Shown: positions 22,732 through 33,585 of the stretch, piece after piece
How the letters are laid out: each line of letters opens with the position of its first letter
Numbering within the stretch: the stretch's first letter is position 1
Source: Tomocerus qinae
Lineage: Eukaryota > Arthropoda > Collembola > Entomobryomorpha > Tomoceridae
Direction of reading: 5' to 3'
DNA length: 64,000 bases
Assembly (NCBI GenBank): GCA_020055645.1
Contig: CM034547.1
Span: 2,790,001 to 2,854,000 of the forward strand
Program-made: the position numbers and the translations under genes
The notes under the pieces: generated by a model
The model's input: only the letters and a program-made list of their open reading frames with translations
What the model was told of the DNA's origin: nothing
Database searches by the model: none

Positions 22732-23002
22732 TTTATGAATAGGATATTTTAGAATGAAACAAATCGATGGAGCCGATCCATTTGCTGCTCAACCTTGAGT
22801 CTGAAGAATACTTTGAATTTCCCACATAATTGCAAGTTCAATAATCATATATTTGCGATACGATATGCGTAACTTATGATACGATCATGTTCAAAAATGC
22901 AAAATTTTTGCTAATCGTAAGTATCCCGCAATTTAACGATATCGTTAGTTACGATTTCCTACGATACGATACCTTCCGAAAATTCGGTGCCTAGACTCTT
23001 AA

Positions 23003-23140
23003 GATAAAGTAGTCCTCCGTGATAGGGGTTGTCAAAGTCAAATTTACATTAGGTACCATGGAATTTTGATATCTCTTAAATTTACAAATTGTTTTTATTA
23101 AATAATACACTGTCATTCCTTGATCTACGAGTATTGTTAT
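23003..23140. other. Short spacer, nothing recognised
   Basis: About 140 bases between the Harbinger end and the THAP foldback, without repeats or frames. Confidence 0.3.
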
Positions 23141-23362
23141 TACCAACGTGAATAGAAATCATGGCAACCCTTTTACCCTTTCCCCATACAACGTGAAGAC
23201 GATAGAACATTTTGCCCTCTTTCTGCAGCCAGTTTGAAATCATTAGGACATCATCTAAAGGGAAAACTGGGTGCAGTTAGACTAGTCTTTGGTACACTGC
23301 AAATTCTCCAAGATTGAACTGAGGAAGTTAATTTAACACTGCGAATAATATTATTGAGTAGA

Positions 23363-23578
23363 ATGGCAAGTTGTGTGATCAGTTTCTGTCTGAACAATCA
23401 GCGGAACATCAATTACAATGGCAAACCGCATGTCACTTTCCACAGGTTCCCTAAAAATGAAGTCATGAAAAGGAAATGGATATCTATTTGCAAAATTACA
23501 AATAAGGAACCTCGTTACTTGTGTAATGCTAAGGTATGCTCGGAGCATTTTCTTCCAAAGGACTTATGGACGTACTAT
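23363..23578 (+). pseudogene. THAP domain fragment, left arm (intact frame)
   Basis: The frame starts MASCVISFC, has a TFHRFPKNEVMKRKW core, and continues to CNAKVCSEHFLPKD. These are the Cys-x4-Cys, Trp and Cys-x2-His positions of the C2CH THAP finger. The C-terminal AVPTxF-type box is missing because the sequence diverges at the arm boundary (about 23585). Standing alone it could only be a DNA-binding fragment. Confidence 0.7.
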
Positions 23579-24493
23579 GAATTTAACGAAGCAAACCTAC
23601 TCCAACACAAAAAATTCCGAGTTAGATTTGAAATAAAAATTAGAATAGATTTAATAGCCATTTCTGCCTTTGTCATTTCAAAATTCAAGGTAGTCTATTT
23701 GAAACTTGAGGCAACGAGATCCCGCTGCCTAAATCCAGCCGAGTTAATTATCCTTAGACCTCCGGAAACAGTATTCTTAATGGAACCGTAGATTCCGTGC
23801 TTCGTATCTCTTAAATCCGGGACAATATCTGAACGTCCCCTCCCCTAATCAAGGGAGTCGTCGTGAACGAAATTCATGAAATTGTACGCTTGGAAGCGTG
23901 AGATTCAAATACGAAAGCAAGTAATCAACTTGACTTCCTCACATGCCAAATAAATCCGAATGATCTGACCTGCTGTTTCAAAATGGGTATGTTGCTGGCA
24001 TTTCCTTATATTTTAATTGTCTTTCATCATGGTTAATATTGTCCTAATATTTTAGTGGTTGGTTGTTCTTAAAAAATGTTTACTTTGTATTTAGGTGGCC
24101 ACTTTTCATATTTAAAGGAACCGTTGAGTGTTCGGGAAATCAGAATGATTGCATTTAAGCAGCAGGATTTCAATTCCTCCGTTTCCTCAAATCCCGTTTC
24201 CTCCAAGGTGCCACATAACGTATTATCTGTTTCCTCCAAACTTAATAAAATACCTTAACATTCTTTACCCCGTCACTATGTTTGCCTCTTTGCTGACCTA
24301 ACCTAATAAAAATGTTACTTGTTATTTATGTTTATTTTTTATTAGATTGGGCCAGAAAAGAGGCAAAAATAGTTACGGGAGGCAATAGATATAATAATAG
24401 GTAATGTGGCATTTTGGAGGAAACGAAGGAAATGAGATACCACTTCCTAAATTCAGCCAATGCAATGAGGATATTGATTTTAGTCATAGTACG

Positions 24494-24708
24494 TCCATAA
24501 GGTTGAAAGTCCTTTGGCAGAAAATGCTCCGAGCATACCTTAGCATTACACAAGTAACGAGGTTCCTTATTTGTAATTTTGCAAATAGATATCCATTTCC
24601 TTTTCATGACTTCATTTTTAGGGAACCTGTGGAAGGTGACATGCGGTTTGCCATTGTAATTGATGTTCCGCTGATTGTTCGACAGAAACTGATCACACAA
24701 CTTGCCAT
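24494..24708 (-). pseudogene. THAP domain fragment, right arm (frameshifted)
   Basis: Mirror copy of the left-arm THAP exon on the minus strand. A one-base deletion just after the second finger cysteine, near 24680, puts the start and the core (TFHRFPKNEVMKRKW) in different frames. The rest is nearly identical, so the two arms are young or have been homogenised. Confidence 0.65.
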
Positions 24709-24927
24709 TCTACTCAATAATATTATTCGCAGTGTTAAATTAACTTCCTCAGTTCAATCTTGGAGAATTTGCAGTGTACCAAAGACTAGTCTAACTGCAC
24801 CCAGTTTTCCCTTTAGATGATGTCCTAATGATTTCAAACTGGCTGCAGAAAGAGGGCAAAATGTTCTATTGTCTTCACGTTGTAGGGGGAAAGGGTAAAA
24901 GGGTTGCCATGATTTCTATTCACGTTG

Positions 24928-26080
24928 GTTATTACTATTTCGAACTAACTTCTAACACAATGGACACAATGGAAACAATGAAACACCATCACTAATTGGA
25001 TATTTTGTATTGTGTTGCTAATTGCTTTTTAATTGCCTTAAGGGGAGCCACCCCTCCGTCGAGGTATCTACCGGAATTTGGCATGAACTCGATCTATTTA
25101 CATTGAGTTGAGTACAAAACCATTCAAATTTTATTTTTTTAGGAAATCAAGGAAAACTCAAAAACTCTTCCGTTTTCAATTTTGATTTTTTTACCTAAAA
25201 TTCTTACAGGGTCGTGGAGGGTCACAAGTTTGCGTTTTGTTCAAAAAGACTTTTGGTTATTTTATAAAAAATTCATAAACCTATCCCGCCAAAAAAAATA
25301 AAAAACTTTTTGGTAGAATGGCCAGTGTGACCTTTACAGGTCAAATTTGTAACATATCTGAAACTTGTGACCCTCCAGGATCTTCATCCTAAATTTTGAG
25401 ATCAACTACGCCCAGATTGCTTGAAAATTAGGCGACTTATCCATGATTTCCTGGAGTAGGAAATTACATTGAAAACCAAGTACTACTGCCTGACCTTAAC
25501 GCTCGGCGAAGCGAATGCAGTAGTGAATGTGTTGTAGACAGCAGCTCGATGGCGGGGGCAATAAAACTGGCTAAGTTGTATCTTCAATATACCGAACGTA
25601 GATTATAATACACAATCTTACACACAAAGTACCAATATAGTAATAAATAACATATTAAGAAGCTTACCACGCATGCCTGCATAGTAACCACAACCACATA
25701 GACCTTGCTAAATGCATGTTAAATAATGTTTTACATCTGGCTTTATTCCTCCGAGAGATAAGTCCGATTTTTATGGGACTTAAATATTTGGAATCCTGGA
25801 GTATCGAGGGACACACGAGGGTTGCTGGATTTTTTATATCGTTGCTTTAAATGGTGCAAAAAGTGAACATTCTATAAAAACGAAAACTGGTCCACTTTTT
25901 TTGGAATTTGACATTTTTTAAACATACATTCATTTGGCATTTGCTTCGCCGAGCGTCGAGGAAAGGCAATTAAAAAGCAGTTAGCAACACAATACAAAAT
26001 ATCCAATTAGTGATGGTGTTTCATTGTTTCCATTGTATCCATTGTGTTAGAAGTTAGTTCGAAATAGTAATAACTAAGTT
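24928..26080. mobile_element. Inverted-repeat element of about 1.15 kb with nested insertion
   Basis: TTATTACTATTTCGAACTAA at the left is mirrored by the end near 26075. Arms of about 110 bp continue through ACACAATGG and ACCATCACTAATTGGATA to GCTTTTTAATTGCC. Inside, a second inverted pair (CGGCGAAGCGAATGC near 25503 and GCATTTGCTTCGCCG near 25942) and a third (GGAGGGTCACAAGTTT near 25214, mirrored near 25362) mark nested elements. It adjoins the right arm of the THAP foldback, so it landed at or in that end. No gene seen. Confidence 0.6.
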
Positions 26081-26289
26081 ACAATTGAAATTAGGCAACA
26101 GTGACGTAGGCGGGTTTCGTTTTTTAAAATATTATTACCAAAGGCTACAGACTTATAGATACCGCCAAAACAATTAGCAGGAGAATATCATTAAAATGCT
26201 TGTACTAAAACGATTAAAAGTATATTCTAGCGCTTCCCGCATATTTGACTGACTGACAAGTTTAAATTGGGGAAAAGATTCTCCACGAT

Positions 26290-26430
26290 CCCCTGCATTC
26301 GGCTCCGAAAGAATATTGTAAACGTTTTACTTCAATCTGTAGATATAAACGTTTTCGTTCGGAATTTGCAATTAATCGCAACTACAGAGAAAAGTTTGAA
26401 ATATTCTTTCGGATCCGAATGCAGTGCAGT
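26290..26430. repeat. Short inverted repeat (about 26-bp arms)
   Basis: CTGCATTCGGCTCCGAAAGA near 26291 is mirrored by TCTTTCGGATCCGAATGCAG near 26406. A small MITE in the 3' flank of the large minus-strand gene. Confidence 0.55.
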
Positions 26431-26472
26431 GAGTTGTAGACCATGTTCTTCCCTATTTAAACTTTTTGTAGG

Positions 26473-26478
26473 TTTATT
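26473..26478 (-). promoter_or_regulatory. Candidate polyadenylation signal AATAAA
   Basis: TTTATT on the plus strand reads AATAAA on the minus strand about 90 bases beyond the stop codon of the large minus-strand gene. The position is suitable, but in AT-rich DNA the hexamer is common by chance. Confidence 0.3.
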
Positions 26479-26567
26479 GGTTTTTGATTTGATTCAATGG
26501 ATGTAAAAACGGTTAAGAGGCACTATGATGGTCTATATGGCAATATATAATAAATAACAAAACTAAA

Positions 26568-27015
26568 TTAGAGAACATTACAGCCCAGTTCCACTTTCCA
26601 AGAGATGTAGTCTGTGTTCGAATCGATAAAGTTTTGAAGGGACGAGTTTTTTTCCCCTTGTATTGTATGTTGGATGAATGCCATCAGATGGGCTTTGTCA
26701 TTGACGTTACGTGTAAGGGCGTCTAAGCATTCTTGACATGTCTGGAGGGCGTGGCTGTCGTGGCACAATTTGGCAAAAGCTGTATTCATCGTCAGAATTA
26801 GATTCCGGGTCAGGCGGATGTGATGAACGGGGATTCTGGTCTTCGCCTCCATTAGCCATAGTTGCCCCATGTCCACCAAAAACTGGATACTACCAGAAAT
26901 TTTTTTCGGACTTCCGCTCGCCCTTTCAACTCCCTTATAAGTCTTAGAAAACATGCTCAACTCAAATGCTGTTGCCAAATCAGAGAATTCGTCAGTCGTC
27001 AACTTGGGTCGGGTG
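26568..27015 (-). CDS. Large repeat-protein gene, terminal exon H
   Basis: Minus strand. The acceptor (TATATTTCTAG, ending just above 27015) leaves one base that completes the codon split at the end of exon G. The frame then runs 148 residues to TAA at 26568-26570. The sequence (TTDEFSDLATAFELS, IPVHHIRLTRNLILTMN, CQECLDAL) is helical and carries Cys-x2-Cys. It lacks the proline-rich module of the earlier exons, so it forms a separate C-terminal region. No known domain recognised. The phase fit with exon G is the main reason for joining it. Confidence 0.6.
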
Positions 27016-27221
27016 CTAGAAATATAAGTACGTTTATTTCAACAACCATGAGATGTCTATAATCTGCGATTCGGTTAGCAATGAGTTATCAACAGTCACC
27101 AAGTCACCAATCTTCACTCAAAATTAAGGAAAACAATAACGCAAAGCAGTAGGGGCTGACAGACAAGTCAGACAACAAATAATCATTCTAACATCTTAGT
27201 TATTGGTTATGAAAGATAATA

Positions 27222-27306
27222 GTCTCCTTTTTTTATTGGCGAACCAAGCCGACTTCTTGGACTTATGAGACTCAAAAATCCGCTAGGTTCGCCAATAAAA
27301 AAGGAA
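27222..27306. repeat. Hairpin-forming inverted repeat
   Basis: CTTTTTTTATTGGCGAACC is mirrored by GGTTCGCCAATAAAAAAGG, in the intron between exons G and H. Small MITE-like sequence. Confidence 0.6.
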
Positions 27307-27732
27307 GCATTGGCAGACATGGTATTAATTTCTTATTTCAGGCTATAGATCTATTCCACACTTCCGTTAATAAATAGAACGCCGAAAACCTGATAAAAGT
27401 GAGCCGTGACGGGCAGCCGCCGCTAAAAAATTAATCTGTAAATTTAACGGTAAACTTTCTTTACATAATTTCCGCCGTTAAAAAACGACAAAAAAGCGCG
27501 CGTGCTTAATGAATTACACGTCAAAGATACGACACTGTCGCTACTTCTTTGCAAATCAAAATAAATTCAATTGCATCCCTCGCTTAAATGGCTTACGGAA
27601 TTTGGACCAAAATTGACAGAAGTGTATTCCAACATTGTACCTACCTACCGCCCGCGCACCAATGCCAACGTTTACGAGGTCTACTCAGAAAAGAAAAAAA
27701 TGAATACGGTAGTACACACGGCTTTCATTGAC

Positions 27733-28112
27733 ATAATAGTAGTAATCAAAAGTAGAATCGAATCCGATTTGATTTAATTTTTTGCATCAAAACTTCGTCT
27801 GCTCATGTGCGACCAAGAAAATCGTATCGTTCTCATCGGAATTTTTTGAATCGTCTCATGGGACGATTTAGATTCGGATTAGAAAGATTTTGGTTGGTTG
27901 TTAAAGTGCGGAATCAGCCTAACACTTTTTAGCTAAGCTGTAGAATATCATTACTTTTGTTATTGAACTTTTGAAAAAGCCAGCCCTGGATTTAGTTGTC
28001 AAATTACTTTAATCAGAGCACTCTAAAGCTATGTTGGATTTGATCCATTTTGTTCAATTAGAATCTAAATCAAATCCGATTCGATTTTACTTTTGATTAC
28101 CACTAATAGAAA
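27733..28112. mobile_element. MITE-like inverted repeat, about 380 bp
   Basis: GTAATCAAAAGTAGAATCGA near 27741 is mirrored near 28076-28103 (TCGATTTTACTTTTGATTAC). Further mirrored AATCAAATCCGATT blocks lie inside. It is intronic to the large minus-strand gene. Confidence 0.55.
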
Positions 28113-28367
28113 AAGAAATGTAAACAAGCCATGATGACTGAAAGAGCACTAAATACGCAGCCTCACATGATACTGCTAGGAGCACTATGTAGTATACTTT
28201 CTGTGTACTAATGTTTCATTACCCAGTCTTTCCCCCCATTTTGTCGCCCAAATAAGCCACTTTGATTCCCACTGGGAAAATGGAAAGATCCCACTTAGGA
28301 TTTCCCACCTGAAACCTTGGGGTTCCACAGTCTAGTCTACAAAAAAAACAAAGGATACATTTCTTAC

Positions 28368-28966
28368 AAGATTTCATGGTCATCTAGAACGAATATATTT
28401 CCCTCGACTTTCAAAATCTTTTTTGAGATCAGTTTGTGAATTCTGTCTTTGACGGTGGAGAGGCAATAAGTCCTTAAAACAGTCGTGTAGAAAATGATGA
28501 GATCGTCGTCTCCCTCTACCCCCGCCATCACTGCTCTTTTCACAGGACAATCTCCCATCCCGATAAATTTGTCCGACCCCACTTCCTCTGATTTGGCCAT
28601 CCACCCGGTGGATACGTCTGGAGGGTGAGTCAAGGAGTTTTCTGTCTCCGACTTCTTTGCAACTGCCAAGGCACGCCCTTTTAACTTGTTGCCCGCATCT
28701 TGGACGCAGTAGATCATGAACCCAGAGTCCCCTTCAGTCCCTTTGGTGTAAGACCCCTTGACACCCTTTAGGTCCGTCTTGAAAGTCACCACAGTTCCCA
28801 CGATGTTCAGACTCCCTTTGATGCCCCCCGAGTCGGCGAAGAACGTTCCTCCTACAACCGTCTGTCGCAGTCGGTTGTAGTCCATATCCTCCACCGCAAA
28901 GTTGCACACGTTCGGAAACGACGAAGTGGACATCAAACCAGCAATTGTGATACCACTGTCCGAAAT
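28368..28966 (-). CDS. Large repeat-protein gene, exon G
   Basis: Minus strand, acceptor TATTGTGTAG, phase 0 in; strong donor GTAAGA after 28368, two bases of a codon left over. It encodes about 199 residues. The first half echoes the module of the upstream exons in weaker form: GGTFFADSGGIKGSL, then TDLKGVKGSY. Then a more ordinary sequence follows, with MIYCVQDAGNKLKGRAL, GDDDLIIFYTTVL and ending in an Ile-Leu-Lys-Val-Glu-Gly stretch. Overlapping frames (28380-28604, 28734-28982) are shadows. Joining to exon F (phase 0) and H (phase 2) fits, though F is 12 kb away and another exon could intervene. Confidence 0.6.
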
Positions 28967-29160
28967 CTACACAATATTTCATTCATGAACATTTCAGTGT
29001 GATGCGATGATGAATTCATAAGGACCGTACCTCGATGCATATCGTTTTCAGAGATAAGCCTCCAAACAGGGATACCGACTTTTCCGAAGTAAACTCCCCG
29101 GGAGTTCAATAGTTCAGTTCCACACATGCAAAACTTTATGATCGGCGATCCGGAAAGGTT
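28967..29160 (-). other. Upstream flank of exon G; possible cryptic exon
   Basis: A minus-strand frame here (GVYFGKVGIPVWRLIS) ends at a GTACGG donor-like site near 29027. Its phase (1) does not match exon G (phase 0), so I leave it out of the gene model. It could belong to an alternative transcript or be chance. Confidence 0.2.
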
Positions 29161-30390
29161 CTTAGAATGACAGCATCTCGGATCGGATTGCATCGGGTAA
29201 AAAATTTTTTGTTGGGAGGGATCGGTTTGGATCGATTACATTTAGGATTTGCTCTGGATCGAATCGGATCACTGAAATTTTTGAATGCCAGCGACTCGGT
29301 TCGGATCGCTGAAATTTTTGAATGCCAACGACTCACTGAACAATTTTTTAGAAGATCGGATAGACTCGATTATCTTTTGTATAAACTAAGATAGACATAT
29401 ACTCGTTATTAACCTATATCCCTAACAGACTGCACCCCCAACAAGTCCCCAGTTTGTCCAGTATTATAATAGTATCCAAAATAAAATACATCGATGTAAA
29501 CAATTGCAATAGAAACTTTTAATTGCATTAAATATTAAAAGTGGCGCAGAATTTACATTAAATACGTCATTCGAATTCTTATGACAAAAATAAATGACAT
29601 TTAAGCAGTTGTAGTCGGTCGCAGTTCACAGTTCTATGCTGTGAATTGATTAAAAATTTCTTTTGGAGGTTCGGCTCGATTGAGATTTGCAATATCTCTG
29701 GCTCGGATAGAATCAATTACATTTTCCCAAATCGCTGGTCGAAGTAAGGCAGAGGCTGCACAAACGACTGTCAATATAATGTCTTATTTCAACCTGCTGA
29801 CTAGGATCAGATTGGATAGCTTAAATTTTTGAATGGTAGCGACTCGGATCGGATCGCTTAATTTTTTTTGCAGGATCGGTTCAGATCGATCACATTTTGT
29901 AGTAACTTAGGCTCGAATCGGATCGCTAAAATTTTTTGAATTACAGCTACTCGGATCGGATCACTCAAAATTTTGAATGACAGCGACTCGGTTCGGATCG
30001 ATAATTTTTTTTTGTTGGGCCGGATCAGTTCGGATCGCTATAATTGTTTTAGAAGATCGGTTCGGATCGATTACATTTTGGATTTGCTCTGGATCGGATC
30101 GGATCACTCAAAATTTTGAATGACAACGACTCGGTTCGAATCGGATCGGTAATTTTTTTTGTTGGGCCGGATCAGTTCGGATCGCTAAAATTGTTTTAGA
30201 AGATCGGTTCGGATCGATTACATTTTGGATTTGCTCTGGATCGGATCGGATCGGATCACTCAAAATTTTGAATGACAACGACTTGGTTCGAATCGGATCG
30301 GTAAATTTTTTTGTTGGGCCTGATCAGTTCGGATCGCTAAAATTGTTTTAGAAGATCGGTTCGGATCGATTACATTTTGGATTTGCTCCG
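29160..30390. repeat. GATCGG-rich tandem repeat, unit about 150 bp
   Basis: Blocks of TCGGATCGGATC and GGTTCGGATCGATTACATTT recur. Between 30055 and 30390 they form at least two clear units of about 147-152 bp (start points near 30061, 30208 and 30360). Earlier units are diverged and partly rearranged, with a non-repeat gap at about 29400-29650. CpG-containing satellite within the F-G intron. Confidence 0.65.
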
Positions 30391-30464
30391 ACTATTGTCC
30401 CCACCAGTTAACTTCTTTTGTACAGAAAAGATAGAAAGCCTATCCCTTCTATACTCTAACTTAA

Positions 30465-30660
30465 GGATCCCATTATTTCATGTGCGGGAAAATTTGAAAA
30501 TTGGACCAATTACATGTAAAATAAAAGTCGCAAAGGCTTTTTAACTAATTGCTTAATTGAAAAAAATAAAGAGACAAAAAATTTTTTTAAATGTCATTTA
30601 AAAAGTGAAGTAGCTTTTTGGCGATAGCCCACTTCCTTCCCATTAGAATTCAGCCTTCCA
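30465..30660 (+). mobile_element. Rearranged copy of the 14097-14394 MITE
   Basis: GGATCCCATTATTTCATGTG, the ATAAAAGTCGCAAAGGC block and the AGCCTTCCAAAATG end are shared with 14097-14394, but the right arm is missing. Confidence 0.55.
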
Positions 30661-30674
30661 AAATGATGAATGAA

Positions 30675-30757
30675 TCGATGATCACGAAGAAATGGATGTT
30701 GATATAACCAAACCTATGGACGTATCTCTATCCTCTGACGACGACGTTGAAATCTAA
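30675..30757 (+). pseudogene. Acidic C-terminal coding relic (weak)
   Basis: A plus-strand frame reads DHEEMDVDITKPMDVSLSSD and a further acidic end, to TAA followed directly by an AATAAA-like sequence. It looks like the tail of a protein, but its upstream part is cut by the MITE relic. It could be a transposon gene remnant. Confidence 0.2.
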
Positions 30758-31545
30758 ATAAATTCCTACTAATATGCTCATTCACTATATTTAAAATTTA
30801 ATTTTGCTTTGAAATAATATAAAAATTTGACATTGAAGTTTTTTAATTTGCCATTCGAAATATAGTTCCCCATATAATAATTCCCCATGTGGGGAACTAT
30901 AAGAATATTTTTGACCAAAAAATGGTCTCCAAATGGGAGTTCCCCTGGGGAACTAAATCGATAAATACGGTATTTGGAATTGTGGAACATCTGGCTACAC
31001 CTGATTGCATTCAGAATTTTGATATTCTAGCTCCAAATACTGCAAAAATATTAAAGTCTTAAGAGAGCTATATTTTTTTAGAACTTTAATTTTTTATGGG
31101 CATTTAAAATTACAAAATCAAAAATCTAAGTGCAATCAGGTCAAGATTTGTAAAACCGTAGTTTCCATGAACACTGCCAGGTTAGCTTTTCAGGACAATT
31201 TCCAAATGAAAAATCACTTTTTTCCTCCTGGGGTCAGTTGTACCATCTACTTTTACTTTTTACTTTGCACTTTTGTCGGCCATTTTTCAAAATTGTCGTT
31301 GCACCAAACTTGCAATAAAAGGATAAAGTGAAAAGTAACAAGTAAAAAGCGCTTACTTTTCATTTTCTGTTGCACAGACAACAAAACGCAAAAGTAGAAA
31401 ATAAAAAGTAGAACAACTTTGCAAGTTTTTTTGCAAGGTGTCCTGAGGTTTGTCAAACTATGCCGAACTTGACTTTCCGATTTTCAGTGCTGTAATAAAC
31501 CTGCAACATTATTGAAAATTAAATAATAGCCAATCTTGGGTGAAA

Positions 31546-32688
31546 ATGTCTTGCTTACGAAGACTATACTGCAATTCAAGTGAATCTGATGAAGAAATTC
31601 CACGAAAAAAAGTTTACAGAGAGAGGATAAACTTCAACATTTCGAACGAATTTGAATATGAGGAAAAGTTTCGCCTCCGTTATGACGAGTTTGAATTTTT
31701 GCTATCAAAAATAGGCAACTCTATAAGACATCGAACTACCAAAAACAAAGCACTGTCTCCTAAACAGTAACTTTTGACAACTTTGCACTGGTTGGGCAAT
31801 GGATCACGATATCACGCCGCTGCTGATATGCACGGTATGCATAAATCAACTGTATGTAGGACCGTCAAAAGGGTAACTAAAGCCATCAACGATCACTTGT
31901 TCACATTTACGGAGAAATGGCCGGATGACTGTTCGCAACTGGCGACCGAATTCATGAGAAAAGGTGGTTTTCCATTTGTCTGTGGCTGCGTCGATGGAAC
32001 GTTAATTAATGTAATTTCTCCACAAGTCAACGAAGAACAGTTTGTAGATAGACATGGTGATCACTGTATCAATGCAATGATGGTTTGTGGACCGGATTTA
32101 ACTTTCTACTTTCTTTCCGCGCGCTGGCCAGGGTCTACTCATGATGCCCGCGTAATGAGAAACTCTACTCTAGAAGAGAAATTTGAAGCATGGGTGGAGA
32201 CCTTTTCCAAATGCAGTACTTCTTGGTAAACATTTGTATGATGTTATTATTGGTAATATGGGATTAAAGATTTCATTATTCGCCTGTAATTTAAATTCCT
32301 AATCATGTTATATTAAATATTATATTCTTCAGGTGATTCTGCATATGGTTTAAAAGACTGGTTGATTACTCCTTACCACAATAACCCTGCTGATCCTGCG
32401 GAAAGAAGATTCAATGCTTGCCACAAAAGCTGTAGACGACTCATAGAATGTGCTTATGGAGTCTTAAAAAAACGATTTCCATGTCTTAGCTTGTTGCGAG
32501 TCAATCCTTCTTATGCGGCTAATATTATTTCTGCGTGTGCGATTATTCATAATATTGCAACAAAATCCGATTTCGACTGGCCAGAAGGTGAAAACGATGA
32601 TGATAATATTGAAATAGGAGTTGAAAATCGTAATGAAAACGCTAGAGGTGTAGCTAGAGTAAGGGAACTTCTGGCATTCTTTACTTAA
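31546..32688 (+). pseudogene. PIF/Harbinger transposase, one stop and one frameshift
   Basis: HARBI1-like DDE nuclease starting MSCLRRLY. An in-frame TAA at 31768-31770 splits the N-terminal part, after which the frame continues unchanged into the helix-turn-helix (MHGMHKSTVCRTVKRV), GCVDGTLINV (first Asp), WPGSTHDARV (second Asp). Near 32205 an extra T in a T-run shifts frame just before NAVLL. A 107-bp intron (32226-32332, GTAAAC to TTCAG) interrupts the Leu-Leu-Gly-Asp-Ser-Ala-Tyr motif. The last exon has CRRLIECAYGVLKKRF (Glu) and ends with an acidic tail. All three catalytic acids remain, so this is a recently inactivated copy. The convergent partner ends 120 bp away. Confidence 0.85.
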
Positions 32689-32807
32689 ATTACAAAAGAA
32701 TTAATGATCATATAATACTACAGATACTACAAATTCGTTAATCAATCATGTGCTAATTTGTATTTTACTTAACAGTTGAAGTGCTAAATTAATTTGATTT
32801 AAGTTCG

Positions 32808-33585
32808 CTAATAAATAACCTTATCCAGAAGAGATTTTGTCAGTGCACAATGTTCTAAGTGTAGTTCTTGCTCTAATTTAAATGTTTCGAGCTGTAATTT
32901 GTACTGTTCGAATTCAAGGACTGATATTTGGAGTTTCCGTTTTTTATCCAAAAGTTCAGAATCGACGACGTGTTTCTTTTTCTTTATCACTTTCTTTTGA
33001 TGGACAACTTCTTGTGGAATTTGCTCTACACTTTCCTCTTCGTCGCTTATCGTGTTATCATTGTCATCACAATCTGCACTTAAAAGTATTTGGGATGCTT
33101 CAGACTCAGACCTTCCAGTTTCCACACCTCCGATACCGTTAACTGTAGGACTTTCCTTTCCAATAATATTTATTATCATCTTATCAACGTCATCCATCAC
33201 CCGCTTTCTTCCTCCTCCAGTTCCAGTTTTGTTAGCATTGTCTTTCTTTTTCTTAAAAAGCAAGGAATTACAATGCACTCTGTACGTTTTATAGATTAGA
33301 ATTGACAATAGCGATTAATAAAGATAAAAGGCAAGCACTCACTAGTACTCGTGACTTCCATTGACCCCAAAGATTATCCCTTATCCAAATGTAGTCACGG
33401 TCAGCGGTTACCATTTGAAGGGATTTCGCTTTTAAAAGAACCTCCTCCCACTCACTAATTTTATTTTGATTTTCCACTTCGGTTGAAAATTTTCCAAATA
33501 GAATTTCCTTTTTTGCTTCGATTGTTTGCAAAAGAGCAAGTTTTTTGTCTTTAGAAGATGTACACTTCGAATGCCGTGGAGCCAT
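32808..33585 (-). CDS. Harbinger-encoded Myb/SANT-like protein
   Basis: Minus strand, starting MAPRHSKCTSSKDKKLAL at 33585. The first exon contains NKISEWEEVLLKAKSL and then LWGQWKSRVL, a helix-turn-helix pattern of Myb/trihelix type. A GTGAGT donor follows near 33337 and an acceptor near 33285. The second part has a Lys-rich run, KTGTGGGRKR (the conserved Thr-Gly-Gly-Gly of these proteins), an acidic middle, and a coiled-coil-like C-terminus rich in Leu, Gln and Glu ending at 32808. The splice I see does not keep phase cleanly, so either the junction is misread or the gene carries a frame break. It would act with the nuclease in DNA binding. Confidence 0.6.

Larger units (their letters stand above)
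19646..22998. mobile_element. PIF/Harbinger element, two genes, degenerate
   Basis: The right end read inward is GAGTCTAGGCACCGAATTTTCG (reverse complement of 22977-22998). The left end gives GAGCCCAG at 19646-19653, is interrupted by a MITE, and resumes at 20046 as ACACCAAATTTTCG. Flanks are TTAA at 19642-19645 and 22999-23002; because TTAA is palindromic the true duplication (TA or TTAA) cannot be fixed. Subterminal regions are crowded with CGTATCGTA-type motifs. Gene content is a plus-strand nuclease (20366-21510) and a minus-strand Myb/SANT-like partner (21705-22731), the usual two-gene Harbinger set. Confidence 0.7.
23141..24931. mobile_element. Foldback P-like element with a THAP exon in each arm
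   Basis: Arms of about 445 bp (23141-23585 and 24484-24931) are reverse complements; outer ends share CCAACGTGAATAGAAATCATGG. Each arm encodes the same THAP zinc-finger exon, pointing inward. The loop has no transposase core. A similar arrangement is seen at 30966-35362. THAP domains are the DNA-binding part of P-superfamily transposases, so this is taken as a non-autonomous derivative. Confidence 0.7.

Noticed and set aside
29000-29160. Extra exon upstream of exon G
   Set aside because: Its donor gives phase 1 while exon G needs phase 0; kept only as a weak note.
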